A stretch of 30,415 bases of DNA from Sperchopsis tessellata (lineage: Eukaryota; Arthropoda; Insecta; Coleoptera; Hydrophilidae). The DNA lies in assembly GCA_033557685.1 (NCBI GenBank), contig JAWQRN010000384.1, positions 1-30,415 of the forward strand, in the 5' to 3' direction. The notes beneath the pieces were generated by a model. The model did not search any database. It saw only the letters and a program-made list of their open reading frames with translations, and was not told where the DNA came from. Shown here in pieces: positions 19,893-30,411 of the stretch. The position numbers and the translations under genes were made by a program. Within the stretch, counting starts at the first letter, position 1. Every line of letters starts with the position of its first letter.

Positions 19893-21444
19893 CTTACAGC
19901 TGGCAACTAGGCTATTATTTCGTTTTTAAAATATGGAAGTGGAACTTTCTCCCCTAATCTCATACCAAATTAATGATAGTAGGTTGTCTTTACGAGTAGA
20001 GTAATTGGGCATTTCTGGGTGAAAAATGTTATATGACCACACACATAACAGAAATTGTCAGATTTGTTAATACAATTACGTGGCAACCTGGCTTTTCAAG
20101 TCAAATATGACCACCAAACAAAACTGTAAACAGTGAAAGGAACAACACTTTAACCATCACTCCAAGCAAGCTGTACACTGGCAATGAACAACAGAAGGTT
20201 TATAGTTTATAGACTTCTCATTCGCGCACTCATGTTTGCTAACCCCTCTATTCCCTATAAGTACTACTTTACTTAGCTGCTCGGAGCACCACACGCTTCA
20301 TTGTATGTGAGTTACTGTTTACTTTGTTCCGCTCGTAACGTACAAGAGAGAAAAAGGAAGCGAAGCTAAGCTAGCTTATACGCATTACTATTTATTGCTA
20401 AGCGAGCGTATACGTAAAGTCACGAATGAAAATGCGCATTCATTAATTAGAGCGTGGGGGGTTTATTCGCCTAGTAAAAAAAATCACAAAATGTATATTT
20501 CTTTATATTATTAAGTTATTATTGGTTATATTGAAATAAGATGACAACGTTTTGCGTGACACTGTTTGATACCATAGAACACGAGACAAGGAAAACAAAA
20601 GTAGAATTTATATTTCTTAATATTATTATGGGGAACAGTGTCCAAGTAAAGTGATATTGTTTGATACCTTAACACTCCACCAGGGACATATAAGCTAAAA
20701 TTTTAATTGTTACCTAACGTAATTGACGCAACAGTGTTGACAGCGAAGGGAAATTTGGTTTATACAGATTACCTTATAATAAATACTTTGGTATTATTAC
20801 ACTTTATTTATTACTAAAAATTATACGGTCAACGCCGGATATGTCAGCTAGTACATCATAAATGGGCTAGAGTTTCGGAAATATCAGCTAACTAAGCGTG
20901 TTTAATGTCATACACTGAAATCAATAAGAAATAAGAATGTTCAAGTCAGAAACATTTTCATTGTAGACCAGTGTTATCTGAAGAACTCAACAAGATTATA
21001 AATCCACTCATGTCCAATGCCAACAAAGCATCGAAAATACAAAATTAAATTTTCCGCACAAATACTTCATCACGACTATTTTTCGTCCTCAGGTAAAAAT
21101 CACAGTGATGATTTCTTCCTCAAAGAACACAATCCCCATTATACAAAATATTCAACAAAATTTCTTGAAAAATGTGGACTAGTATACATAGAACAAAGGA
21201 ATATAATGATTTACACTAGCTGCAAATCATGACTGACAAATAGGTCACAATAATTAAGTTTCTGCCCGAGAGTATGTTCTATAAAATTCCGACTAACCGA
21301 ATTTGTCCAGAATGAGTATACACTAACCACCCTACTCAATTTCAAAGGTAATAGGAAATAGCGTCCTGGCTATAAATCCCAGTAGAATAGAAGTTTTTCG
21401 TCATCTTGACAAAGTATGATTGCTCAAAACATCGACTGTTAGAT
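19893..21444. other. No recognisable gene; one local duplication
   Basis: A stretch at 20280-20470 is less AT-rich than its surroundings and holds short palindromes such as AAGCTAGCTT, but no gene. A diverged duplication lies at 20556-20735. The 71-codon plus-strand frame at 21017-21232 has no motif I recognise. Confidence 0.45.
20556..20735 (+). repeat. Diverged tandem duplication, 95-bp spacing
   Basis: GTGACACTGTTTGATACC at 20556 and GTGATATTGTTTGATACC at 20651 differ at two of 18 bases and are followed by weaker similarity (AACAC..., GACAAGG against GGGACA...). The boundaries of the repeat unit cannot be fixed by eye. Confidence 0.45.
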
Positions 21445-21520
21445 CAGTGGTTCCTAACATTTTAGTAATCGCGACATCCTAAATATACAATGATATTTTC
21501 GCGACCCCCAGTTTGTAGTA
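21445..21520. repeat. hAT terminal inverted repeat and subterminal end
   Basis: CAGTGGTTCCTAAC begins at 21445; hAT elements of this group end in CAGTGGTTC(T/C)CAA. The following CGCGACCCCCAGTTTG is the usual subterminal sequence. Only this end is preserved. Confidence 0.7.
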
Positions 21521-21689
21521 ACATAATAATCATTAAGATTTATTTTAAATTAGTGGTTTTATTTACTAACTTTAGAATGGCAAAAAAATCATAAAAAAGA
21601 AATTAGCTAATGTATTTAATTAGATCTCTGCTATTGGAGACTGTCACTGTACAATTTTGGTTCAATTGTATTACTTTATGCTATTCGGA

Positions 21690-23260
21690 TGCAGGAGTCT
21701 ATTCGGTGCCGAAATTCTTTTCTTCGTTTTAATGTTTACCATTGTCGAATATCCCTGTTCGCACAAATATGTGGAAACAAAATGCAGCATATATTGAGTT
21801 GCAATGGTAAACAGGTGTGACCTAACTTTTCTTCTTAAAAACGAAGATCATACTTGAATCTTTTATCAATTTTAACACTGTGTCATCATCCATTGCTGTT
21901 AAATTGATAGTTTCCCAGTTATTAAATGGATCTTGAATCCACAATTTTCTGCTATCATCTTCGTTATTTGGAAAATATTTTTCTAATTTTTCAAATAATT
22001 TTGATTTTTACTTAAAGATTTTATGTGTATATTATCAAATTCAAAATTGTGCTTTAAAATAATTTGTGAATAATTCGGAAATATTTAAAAACAGTTGATT
22101 CTGTTCTTTGAATCAATCTGTTAGTTTCATTTTTATCGCCTATATTTTACCTTGCATAGTGAGAATGTTGAACTGGTTTTCTTGCAGAGATAAATTAACT
22201 GGTTTAAAATAGAGCAAATATCTGCCAAATATAAAAGTTTTGCAATCCAGTTTCTTATCGAAATAAGTGGCCAAGCTGAATTTGTACCATTTAAAAATAA
22301 ATCTACTTCCGTTTTTAATTATATCAAACGCGCAACAATTTTCCCTCGTAATGGACATCTAATTTCTGTGATCAGCATCAACTTCTTCACAAGGAATAGA
22401 AAATAGTCTTGAATTAAGAGCATTTACTTTTAGAAAATTTATAATTTTTACAGAAACCATCATTAATTCGTGTAATTTTGCACTCATTTCTTTAGAAGCT
22501 AGTTAATCTCTGTGCATAAAACAATGAGAAGCCATTATGTTAGAATTTGCATTTTGTTTTATTCGAGAGACGACTCGTCATGGCAGCTGCACGATCCGTA
22601 CAGATTCCGACACAGTTTTTCCACTATATGTTATTGGATGTGAAAAATGAATTAATTTCGCTAAATATACTTTCACTTATATCATGCTCTAATTCTAATC
22701 AAACAAAATTTCTTCAAATACATCTTCTTTATTGTGATGAATAAATCGCACTTACCCCAAACAGATAATCTTGTTGGAAACGTCAGTTGATTAATCTATT
22801 TGTAGTGAAAATTAAGGAGAATTCTTAATATTTTGCATTAACTGCTCTTGAAAATCGTCTGTAATCATATTAGTTCTATGACAAATAGTATCATTTGACA
22901 AAGGTAACTCTTTGATTTGATTCGCCTTTCATATTCCAAATAGTTCTTCGCTAATAATAATCATGCATGATTTCAATAAACGTTCACCTATCGAGTATGG
23001 TTTCTTTGAATTCGCAATACGCAAAGTTGTTATAAATTAAGCTTTAACTAATGATTTATTTTTAAGAGTTGTTGTTGTTATTCTAATAAAAAAACTCTTC
23101 TGGTTTATTTTTATATTGCTTCGTATCTAAATGCCTTTTTAATTTATTTGGTTTGAGACATTCATTTGAGAGGATTACATCGGAATTTCATCCATTTCTA
23201 CACCGATAAATCCGAATTTTGAATAACTTGTATCATATTTCTTGTATTTTATTTTCCTGA
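21690..23260 (-). pseudogene. hAT transposase fossil, ZBED5/FAM200-like
   Basis: Minus-strand frames recover the protein in order. Near 23230: SYSKFGFIGVEMDEIP and SNECLKPNKLKRHLDTKQ, the BED zinc-finger region with its His pair damaged. About 23010-22850: IANSKKPYSIGERLLKSC, ELPLSNDTICHRTNMITDDF. About 22690-22570: FSEINSFFTSNNI, CVGICTDRAAAMTSRLSN, where D of TDGAAAM is kept but G has become R. About 22540-22390: CFMHRD (usual C..HRE), LNSRLFSIPCEEVDADHRN. About 22250-22140: NLSLQENQFNILTMQGKI. About 22000-21840: KLEKYFPNNEDDSRKLWIQ, PFNNWETINLT. Finally STYLCEQGYSTMVNIKTKKR (about 21790-21730), the hAT dimerisation region. Frameshifts and stops are spread throughout, so it is an old copy. 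Confidence 0.85.
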
Positions 23261-25196
23261 ATTTTTGTATTTAAGAGTGGCATTATTTTCTGTTCGATAT
23301 GACATGTTTACATCATCCGTGGAACTATCACTACAACCGCTTTCACATTTTCATTTGAGCTGCCCGGAGCATTTATATTTAGAAAATTAAATTATGTTCC
23401 TTGTTTGCTCATTTTATAGCGGTAAAATTATAAAGAAATTGTTAACATATTTATATTAAAACTGCCACTCGAAAAGTAATTGAACTCAAGTAGCACTTTT
23501 TTAACTTTGTCGATACACACGTTCTATGCATTCGCACTTGTACAAGTGTTTTGGTAATTCGGAGAATCACTCGCCGAGAAAGAAATATTTGAGCGAACTA
23601 GATAAATAGGCAAGCAGTGCAAGTGCAGTCAATTAAGCTAAAAATCAGCGCGACAACAAGCATTTATCTAACGCCGGTCCAGGTTCTTTTGCAACTTGAT
23701 GAGTGGGATATGTGATGAGTTAGTTGCAAGGTCGGTATACAGCCATCTTGTTCTTAAGTATGGGGTTAGTTGCGAAGGAACAACATAACATAGGCATAAA
23801 CAACCTGACAACTTGCATGCGTACGTGGATTCGTTGAGCTATTTTCTATCCTTATCCTTGGTGTATGTCTGGAGTTTACATTGATTATAATTTGGTAATG
23901 GAACCTAAGGCCCCCGATCTGAAGATACATCTCGACTGAGCGAAGTGCAATGGAAAAATCGTCCTAGTGGTAGATCAAGTTATAGTGGAAATTACCCGAG
24001 GTATAAAAGCTCATAGAATCGAGGAAAATATGCGTTTAAAAAAATGTTTAATCGGAAGCTATCTTCTACTAACAGAGGTTTTTGAGCTTATCTAATGAAA
24101 TAATCAAAAACATCTGGCAGAAATTGCGGAGTCTGGTAGAGGCATGACGCCCCTTGGAAAAACAGTCTCGACAATAGTACCTTAAAATATCTGCCAGATC
24201 AGGGAATAATAGTGTACATCATCATGTTGAGGTATCTAGGTATTTGGACACTTTCCTAGTCTCTGGAAGTTGGTGTAGGTGAATATAATTGTACTGCAAT
24301 TGCATCAAGGGACAAAACAACATCATGCTCTAGGGCGGTTGTCTTCTCATTAACACGTTAGCTACAATGCTTCTTTGGAGTTATTCGACGGTGATATATC
24401 CTCAAAGGATGCAACGAAATACCTAAATAATAACCTAGGCGACTTAACTTTCGAATTTACACGATCTCTATAATGTATAAGAAAACCAAGCTGTTATGTA
24501 GACTATACTTCATTCTAAAAAACCAGTTGAAATTATCGCTCGATACATCGTTACCAGAACAGGATTCGGCCTGTACTTACAGTAACACAGCGTGAGTGTA
24601 CCAACCTACGTCCATGAAATGCCAGCAGGTATCTTAGTACAATAAACAAAGACAGCTCTTTCATTAAAAGCTTGACCGAACGATAGCCAATAAGAAAACA
24701 AACAAAAAGTAACTCCTCCTTGAGGTGCGTGTGTAAGTAGAGCAACTCGGACCTCGAAAAGAAGTCCGAGAAATGTAAGTAAATCTTATGTGCTAAATGG
24801 GGCTCCAGTCCTTTGTTTCTTCCTCTTATTAATTTTTTATACACCATTAAATTACCATTTTGTTTCTGTCTCAGAAAGAAGTTCAACTTGGTAGTTGAAA
24901 CCTCACCGTTTCAAGAACAACAAGTCTTGAAATGTCCCTTGTCTATATACATACTATTCACCCCCATAAACTTGGAAGACAAGTTTTTCTTGACCCACCT
25001 CAAAATTGATTCTGACATTTTACCTTCTAACTCTTTCTTATTTTAATATAATATTTAAATGAGTGTTATATATTAGTAAAATCGGAATTCTAAAATTAAA
25101 TTTAAATAATGGTTAAGCTATTTCTAATAGAAACTGGTTTTTGGAGCATTCAAAAATTTAATGTCATTTCTGGTTATTTAAAAAGTAGATTTTTTA
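23261..25196. other. No recognisable gene
   Basis: The part between 23500 and 24800 has a more mixed composition than the flanks, yet no frame carries a known motif; the minus frame at 24551-24886 (111 codons) and the plus frame at 24813-25046 overlap and neither is assignable. Possibly another old element, without evidence. Confidence 0.4.
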
Positions 25197-25200
25197 TTAT

Positions 25201-25290
25201 CGGGACAATCTGTCCCAACAGACATATTATCTGGGATACATCGTCCAAACAGACATTGTAATTGGGAACTATTGTCTAACTAGACCAGAG
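25201..25290 (+). repeat. Three subterminal repeats, 31-bp period
   Basis: Units start at 25201 (CGGGACAATCTGTCCCAACA), 25232 (TGGGATACATCGTCCAAACA) and 25263 (TGGGAACTATTGTCTAACTA). Starts are exactly 31 bp apart. Each has GGGA, then TGTC or CGTC about ten bases on, then AGAC near the end. The first coincides with the terminal inverted repeat, so these could be additional transposase-binding sites. Decay increases inward. Confidence 0.75.
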
Positions 25291-25329
25291 AAAAAGTTCA
25301 GTAAATAGAACACTATTTATTTCAAATAA

Positions 25330-26597
25330 AAAAGAAGCACAAAGCTATGTTGCATGCATTAAAAATAATGCCTTTTTGCAGCCTTGCTTCTTGCGCAATT
25401 AGAATGTGATCGCCAATGTTCAGGAATTTTTTGCCCTTTTGCTTGATCTCCCTGAAATGGTATTTTTTTTCACGGTAGCATTTTTTCCCCAACTCTATAA
25501 AATCTTCTGCTAAAGGGACAAAAAATCCAGGATTGATCCATTTTTTAATGTACGTTTTTATATATAATACTGGTATTTACTGCAGCATCATCAGTATTTT
25601 ATAGAAAACTTTTCTCCACCACTTCAATCAAATTAATAGAGGCCTGCCACTTGTCGGTGAGGTCGATGCCTCGCATACATTTCTTGTAACATGCAATAAT
25701 TTCAAGGCAAGGGACATCCAATTTGGCACCATATTTTTGTGTTCTTTTACAGTTGTCATATCGTTCCCATGGCAATTGCTAAGAGCGACGACATCCTTGG
25801 TGTCTTGCCATCTTATGACGGTAACTCATTTGTTGTAGAATTGAAATGTTACCTCTCCTAGCTCTAATCTGTCTTCAAACATAGGCACAATCTTCCGGTT
25901 CTTCATGCACATTCCTATCGCTACATATGGTAAAGTCTCCATAAGTTTGGTGGACATAAAAAATCTGTCGAAACAAGGCGACATCATCGTCTTTTATGGT
26001 GGAAGCCAATTTTTCTACCACCTTTTCTCCTAAAGTTTTGTCAACTCGTTGGTTTTTCTTGCCACTGTATACATTTACATCGTCCACATATCCCGTTTCG
26101 GAGTTGCTTCTCACACTGTATTCCTTGTTTTATGGGTTTCAGTGTACTGCTTCATTACAGTTCTACCTTTGAATTGATTTGTTAATGCCTTGAAAAACGG
26201 AATCTTGCCTAGCTTTTTGAAATGTGTGTTTTATACACTGTAACACTTTGTCAATATAATATGTTTTACTAGAAATTTGAGATTTATCGGGATGGTTAAA
26301 ATATAGTTTTCCAAAAGAAGTTTACATCTATCTCTAGAAATAGCTTTCTTCGATGGATGTGAAGACCAATAGTAGTTAAAATTTCACAACTTATTGTAAC
26401 TCATCACAAATACAAACTCTCCAATACAAACACTGTCCGTAGTCCTCGTCAGAATCATACACATCAGAATAGTCCGAGTCGCTAAAATTTAGGTTTTCGC
26501 CAATTTCTAAGAGTTCTTTTTCGCTTAGAGCCCTATTCAATTTAAAAATTATTTTTGGGATTAGGTTTACGGAAAGAAAGGACATAAAGTAAGACAT
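25330..26597 (-). pseudogene. piggyBac-like transposase remnant (PGBD-type)
   Basis: The N-terminal frame (26597-26391) has ALSEKELLEIGENLNFSDSD and SDVYDSDED, the acidic leader typical of the family. Next, about 26370-26190: LYFNHPDKSQISSKTYYIDK, HTFQKARQDS. Then VFQGINKSI stands where intact relatives have SIDESM, so the first catalytic Asp is Asn here; FKGRTVMKQY follows after a frameshift. From 26114 comes SETGYVDDVNVYSGKKNQ, KTLGEKVVEKLASTIKDDDV, ALFRQIFYVHQ; the FDRFF motif has lost its Asp. About 25840-25740: WQDTKDVVALSNCH, NDMTTVKEH. The Cys-rich C-terminal end is not clear. At least two of the three catalytic Asp positions are destroyed, so the copy is dead. Confidence 0.88.
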
Positions 26598-26765
26598 GCG
26601 TCTATAGAAACAGTAAATGGAACAGACAGAAAGAACCTTGTTGGGAGGTATGAAGGCATATAATATCGTAAAATATGGATATATAATCCCAAATTGTTGT
26701 TAGTGAGAATTATTTATGATATAAAAAAAAACTATAATAATGAAATACTTTTTTGTGGCAATCTT

Positions 26766-26788
26766 TAGCACCTGCAATGTAGGTGCTA
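26766..26788. repeat. Perfect 8-bp stem hairpin in the piggyBac leader
   Basis: TAGCACCT, a 7-base loop GCAATGT, then AGGTGCTA. It lies between the right inverted repeat and the start of the transposase remnant, that is in the 5' leader of the element. Confidence 0.6.
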
Positions 26789-26923
26789 CAATGTATACAA
26801 ACCAGTAGGAATATATCATATTATCTCTGAATAGAGCAATGCCAACTGTTAAACATAACCTACAAAACATTAAGTTTACAAATTCCAATACAAATATGTT
26901 CATAAATGTCAAAATACTTTTGC

Positions 26924-26940
26924 TGGGACATATTGTCCCA
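26924..26940 (-). repeat. Right terminal inverted repeat of the piggyBac-like element
   Basis: TGGGACATATTGTCCCA is followed by TTAG, a decayed TTAA. It is the partner of 25201-25217. Confidence 0.85.
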
Positions 26941-26944
26941 TTAG

Positions 26945-27806
26945 ATCTGAACGGGTTAAACCAGACAGACAGCCGTAACTGCATTCTAATTCACCAAATG
27001 ATAAAAACAGTAATATCTCCCAAAATCAACTTTATATTAATATAGAACTTTCAACTCTCAGAGTATACTGGACTCGATGTAAATGAATTGTACTAGCCAA
27101 CTTGCAGTTCGGAGAGTTGTAGTCTAAAACCAACTCCGGATCAACAAATGAATGAAAATGAAAAGCGTAATTACTAAGATGGATGTTTTATGGTACATAA
27201 TTGATCGAGAGCCAATAATTACAGTGAAGAAAATTCCAAAAGGTGTACAATATTTCAGTTTTATTATAATTTAATTTTAATTTATAGTATTTCAATATGT
27301 CGAGTATTTAAAATAAATTATTAAGTCATATATGTAAAGTGTCTCGAAGAAAATATGGACTGAAAAAATAGATATTGAAAATAAACTAAGAATAAACTAT
27401 GAAAGAGTAATACATCTCCTTAACTCTCCAGCTCTAACAGCTCCACATTCCACAATATAACTTCTCATTTCAACTCTTCACTCTCCTTTCTCGTAAAATG
27501 TAGTTGCCAAAATGCATTTACAAAACACCAATGGCCTTTTTAAAGCTTTCGGTTTTGCATTTAAAAGAATAAAATGGATGTAATAGTGAAATAAAATATA
27601 AAATTCAGAGAGTAGATGTCGAAACTGAAGTATAAAATAAGACAATGACGTAAAAATAAAATAAATTGATGTAGAACTCTTTTGTAACTTATTTTGAAAA
27701 AAATTAGAAACTTGTGAAAATTATCTAGGACTGGAAGATTGACACTAAACTCAGAAATCAATTATGAACAATTTTAAGTTGTACAATAAAAAATAATACA
27801 TAATCA
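26945..27806. other. No recognisable feature
   Basis: AT-rich spacer between the piggyBac-like element and the MITE. The minus frame at 27561-27761 is Phe/Leu/Ile-rich noise. Confidence 0.5.
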
Positions 27807-28306
27807 TTAGGGTGGGTCGAAAATAAATTGCCTTATGCCAGTAGTAACTTGGAAAAAATCAATTTAAAATCGGTTTAGATATTTAGATTTTCATAAAACA
27901 ATCAATAAAAACAAAACATTAAAAATTAATTTTCTTGTATACACTGCTTAATTTCAAGACATTATACAATGGATTAACCAAACATTTTGTAAATTTTTTA
28001 AAAATTTAGCATTTTCGTAATTTTTAGGCATTTTGGACGAATGTCAGAAATATAATACAATAAATGTACTTATCGTTTTTATACGATTATTTTAGGTATA
28101 AATAACCGGTTTACATCAGGAAAATGCCATTTAGAAATATATATTTTAGATTAGGAAATTGTCAAAATTTTCAGATTTTAGATTAAAGCGCTATCTGAAG
28201 ATCTTAATCGATTTTAATTTGATTATTTTTTCCAAGTTACTACTGCAACTTTCCCGCACTATTTGAACTTGATCAAGTAAACATTATTATTTTCGACCCA
28301 CCCTAA
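27807..28306. mobile_element. 500-bp MITE with GGGTGGGTC ends
   Basis: A perfect 20-bp inverted repeat, TTAGGGTGGGTCGAAAATAA, forms the ends (27807-27826 and the complement at 28287-28306). Further in is a second pair: CAGTAGTAACTTGGAAAAAA at 27839-27858 and its complement at 28226-28245, with diverged similarity for a further 20 bases. The spacers between outer and inner repeat differ (12 against 41 bp), the right one containing the palindrome ACTTGATCAAGT (28267-28278). If the TA next to GGG and CCC is the target duplication, the element is 27810-28303 in a TA site, as for Tc1/mariner-type MITEs. There is no coding capacity. The parental family is unknown. Confidence 0.85.
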
Positions 28307-28627
28307 TATACATCAAGTAGTTGTCCGACAGCCTTACAATCTGAGTAATATTTATAATTCGACTAACTGATTATCGTCCATATACGCCCTGTTTTATTGT
28401 TTTTATAGTGCTTAGTGCGTAAATCAGCAGCTCTTGACAACAAAGGTAATTTGGATACATTGTTATAAATATCATATAAAATATCTTGGCTAACAGACTG
28501 AAAAGAAAATATTAAATTAATTATTAAATGAGCGTAAACGTAATAGTAATAGATTACTTTTTAATTTCTTATACAACTACAAAGTAATATGCATGAAGTA
28601 AAATATATCTATCTATTTATATTTCGA
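28307..28627. other. No recognisable feature
   Basis: AT-rich spacer between the MITE and the SINE. Nothing assignable. Confidence 0.5.
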
Positions 28628-28700
28628 GCCGTCTCGTAGCTCAGTGGCTAAGTACTAGGCTACTAAGCATGGGGTCTCGGGTTCGAGTCCCAGAGGCGGT
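28628..28700 (+). repeat. tRNA-derived head of the SINE
   Basis: GCCGTCT (28628-28634) can pair with AGGCGGT (28694-28700), including two G-T pairs. The T arm TCGGGTTCGAGTCCCAG (28677-28693) keeps its loop with one stem mismatch. The predicted anticodon arm (28655-28671) has only two of five pairs and the D stem is imperfect, so it should not act as a tRNA. The parent tRNA cannot be named safely. Confidence 0.7.
28637..28690 (+). promoter_or_regulatory. RNA polymerase III A and B boxes
   Basis: A box TAGCTCAGTGG at 28637-28647 fits TRGCNNAGYGG at every position. B box GGTTCGAGTCC at 28680-28690 fits GGTTCRANNCC. Spacing of 32 bp between them is normal for tRNA-type internal promoters. Confidence 0.75.
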
Positions 28701-28910
28701 CGGCTTTTTGTAATTAGTGAAAAGTCTTTATAGTGCTCGTCTTTTGGGAGGACTGTTAAACGGTGAGTCCCGTGTATTTTAGGTAAAATGAAGACCACGT
28801 GCACTTAAAAGAACCCAATTCCAGTTGGAAAATTCCCAGGCGAGGGAGCCATCGGTGACATGCCATAGCAGCGGAAATAGACCGACACTAAAAAAACAAA
28901 TAAAAAAATC

Positions 28911-30345
28911 AATATTTCGACCTGTAAAGTGGCATCGGGTATTTCCATATAAACTCCATAAGGGTGCCAGATTTTACATTATATGTGCGTCTTAAAATAT
29001 ACTAAATAATGAATTTGATTCATAAATAAATTACTAATGTCACAAATATTTTCACATTAATTGTATCAAGTTTGTGTTAATTAGATAATAAATAAATGAC
29101 GAAATGACTTGTACAAATACATTCCTTTGTCGTTTTCAGACAGATTCCTAAGATCTGACAAGGAACATGTAGGAATAGAAATACAATTAACAAGAAACTT
29201 TGAAGTACATATTTACCATTTGATGACTTTTATGGCTCGAGCCAGAAATAATTCAGTATTAAAACTGTAGGTAAATAATCTTGTTGAAATCATTGAAAGC
29301 AAAAAATTAATTTAACTAAATTATCTAAATAACTAAAATATTCACGCCGAATAAACGTATTAGGTCTCGTAATCCTTCATTGGAAATGCAAAAGCTCCAT
29401 TCTGAAACAACTAACTGAAATTATTATATATATATATTTTTGTATCAACCGATTGAAAGGTTATTTTAGTTTTACGAGTAACAACATGAAAGAGAAACGG
29501 TTATTTTACAAACAAATGAGTATTAAAAGCTTCAATAAACATTTTCCGCGGACAGGGCCAACTTTGGTTTGAACGGGATGAAATGGAATTTAATTGTGAT
29601 ATAAACTTACTGTTTACTAATAAATAACGATAAATTGAGCACATAATGATATAATTTTAAAAAGCTGAAAGTCAAAAATCAAACAGGGAAATCGGATTGG
29701 AAAGCACTGAATCAATGCATTATGCCGCGCTCCATGGAGGTAATTCAATAGAGTGATTCCCAGCACCGCTGTGGAAATTTTAAATCGGTTGCGCGATAAC
29801 ATGGTTAGTTAAAATTCACTTTGGCGGCTCTTTTGATGTACATCAAATGCAACGACGATTTTAAATATAATTGCCCCGACATCAACCAATAATTAATCTA
29901 CGTAATAATTAAATCAATTCACCATCATTATATAGTGTAGTATGTACAACTATTAGACAAAATCTCATTTTAATTAGTTCAATTTTTCCTAAGACTTTCT
30001 GAGAAGTAAGTTATCCGTAGAAATTCAAGACTGCATTTCATTAATGAATACTTCTTTACGTGGAAGGTTATTTTAAATATAATTATAATTAAAGAGTACG
30101 GAAAATTTCTACAGTTAATTTGCTATTTGAGAATTATGCCGTAAATGTTCACATTTTTGTTTATTTACTATTAAATGTAGCTAGATATAAAACGGAACGC
30201 ATAGTAAAAAATATAATGGGCAATCTAATGAAAGACGAAAGAAGAAATAATAGAAGCTGATATATGTACTCCTTTCTACCTTAACTGGTACATCCGTGCA
30301 TATATACTGTATATCTAAGCATAATCTACGTATGCTGCAATATAT
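28911..30345. other. No recognisable gene
   Basis: AT-rich sequence with short TA runs (for example near 29425-29437). The minus frame at 29617-29802 has no motif. Nothing else could be supported. Confidence 0.5.
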
Positions 30346-30355
30346 TCAAGTATAT

Positions 30356-30405
<50 letters not shown>
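30346..30405. repeat. (TA)n microsatellite
   Basis: An almost uninterrupted TA run of more than 20 units, preceded by less regular TATA-rich sequence, at the right edge of the window. Length in the assembly may not be exact. Confidence 0.9.

Positions 30406-30411
<6 letters not shown>

Larger units (their letters stand above)
21445..23260 (-). mobile_element. hAT element fossil, ZBED5/FAM200-type
   Basis: At 21445 the plus strand reads CAGTGGTTCCTAACATTTTA, and about 50 bases on TTTTCGCGACCCCCAGTTTG, the typical terminus and subterminal CGCGACCC motif of this hAT group. It lies at the transposase C-terminal side, the correct relative orientation. The possible 8-bp target copy next to it is TGTTAGAT (21437-21444), but the other end of the element was not found, so it is lost or too diverged. 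Between them lies an almost complete transposase in pieces. Confidence 0.75.
25201..26940 (-). mobile_element. piggyBac-like element with palindromic TIRs
   Basis: The left end CGGGACAATCTGTCCCA (25201-25217) and the reverse complement of the right end, TGGGACAATATGTCCCA (26940-26924), match at 15 of 17 bases. The flanks are TTAT (25197-25200) and TTAG (26941-26944), each one change from TTAA, the target site of piggyBac elements. The 1,740-bp interior encodes a minus-strand piggyBac-like transposase. Each end is itself a near palindrome (GGGACA-N3-TGTCCC). The left end has subterminal repeats (25201-25290) not seen on the right. Boundaries are therefore supported by inverted repeats, target site and content together. 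Confidence 0.88.
28628..28910 (+). mobile_element. tRNA-headed SINE with Meta-like central domain
   Basis: The head (28628-28700) is tRNA-like. The body has TGTTAAACGGTGAGTCCCGT (28753-28772) and CACGTGCACTTAAAAGAACC (28796-28815), which resemble the conserved GTTAAACCG.GGTCCCGTGT...CACGTTAAAGAACCC of the Meta-SINE central domain described in several animal groups. The tail ends in A-rich sequence (about 28889-28908). The tRNA-like head and internal promoter are plain from the sequence; the Meta domain match is from memory and needs an alignment. The element is non-coding and depends on a partner LINE that is not identified here. Confidence 0.75.

Noticed and set aside
24925..24941. TCTTGAAATGTCCCTTG, similar to the repeat at position 1
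   Set aside because: Similarity stops after 17 bases and the downstream CCCGGAAA block is missing; taken as chance.
24551..25046. Overlapping 111-codon minus and 77-codon plus frames
   Set aside because: They overlap on opposite strands, have no recognised motif and lie in sequence without other gene signals.
28628..28700. Functional tRNA gene
   Set aside because: The anticodon stem has only two of five pairs and the molecule is followed by a SINE body with an A-rich tail; it is a tRNA-derived SINE head.
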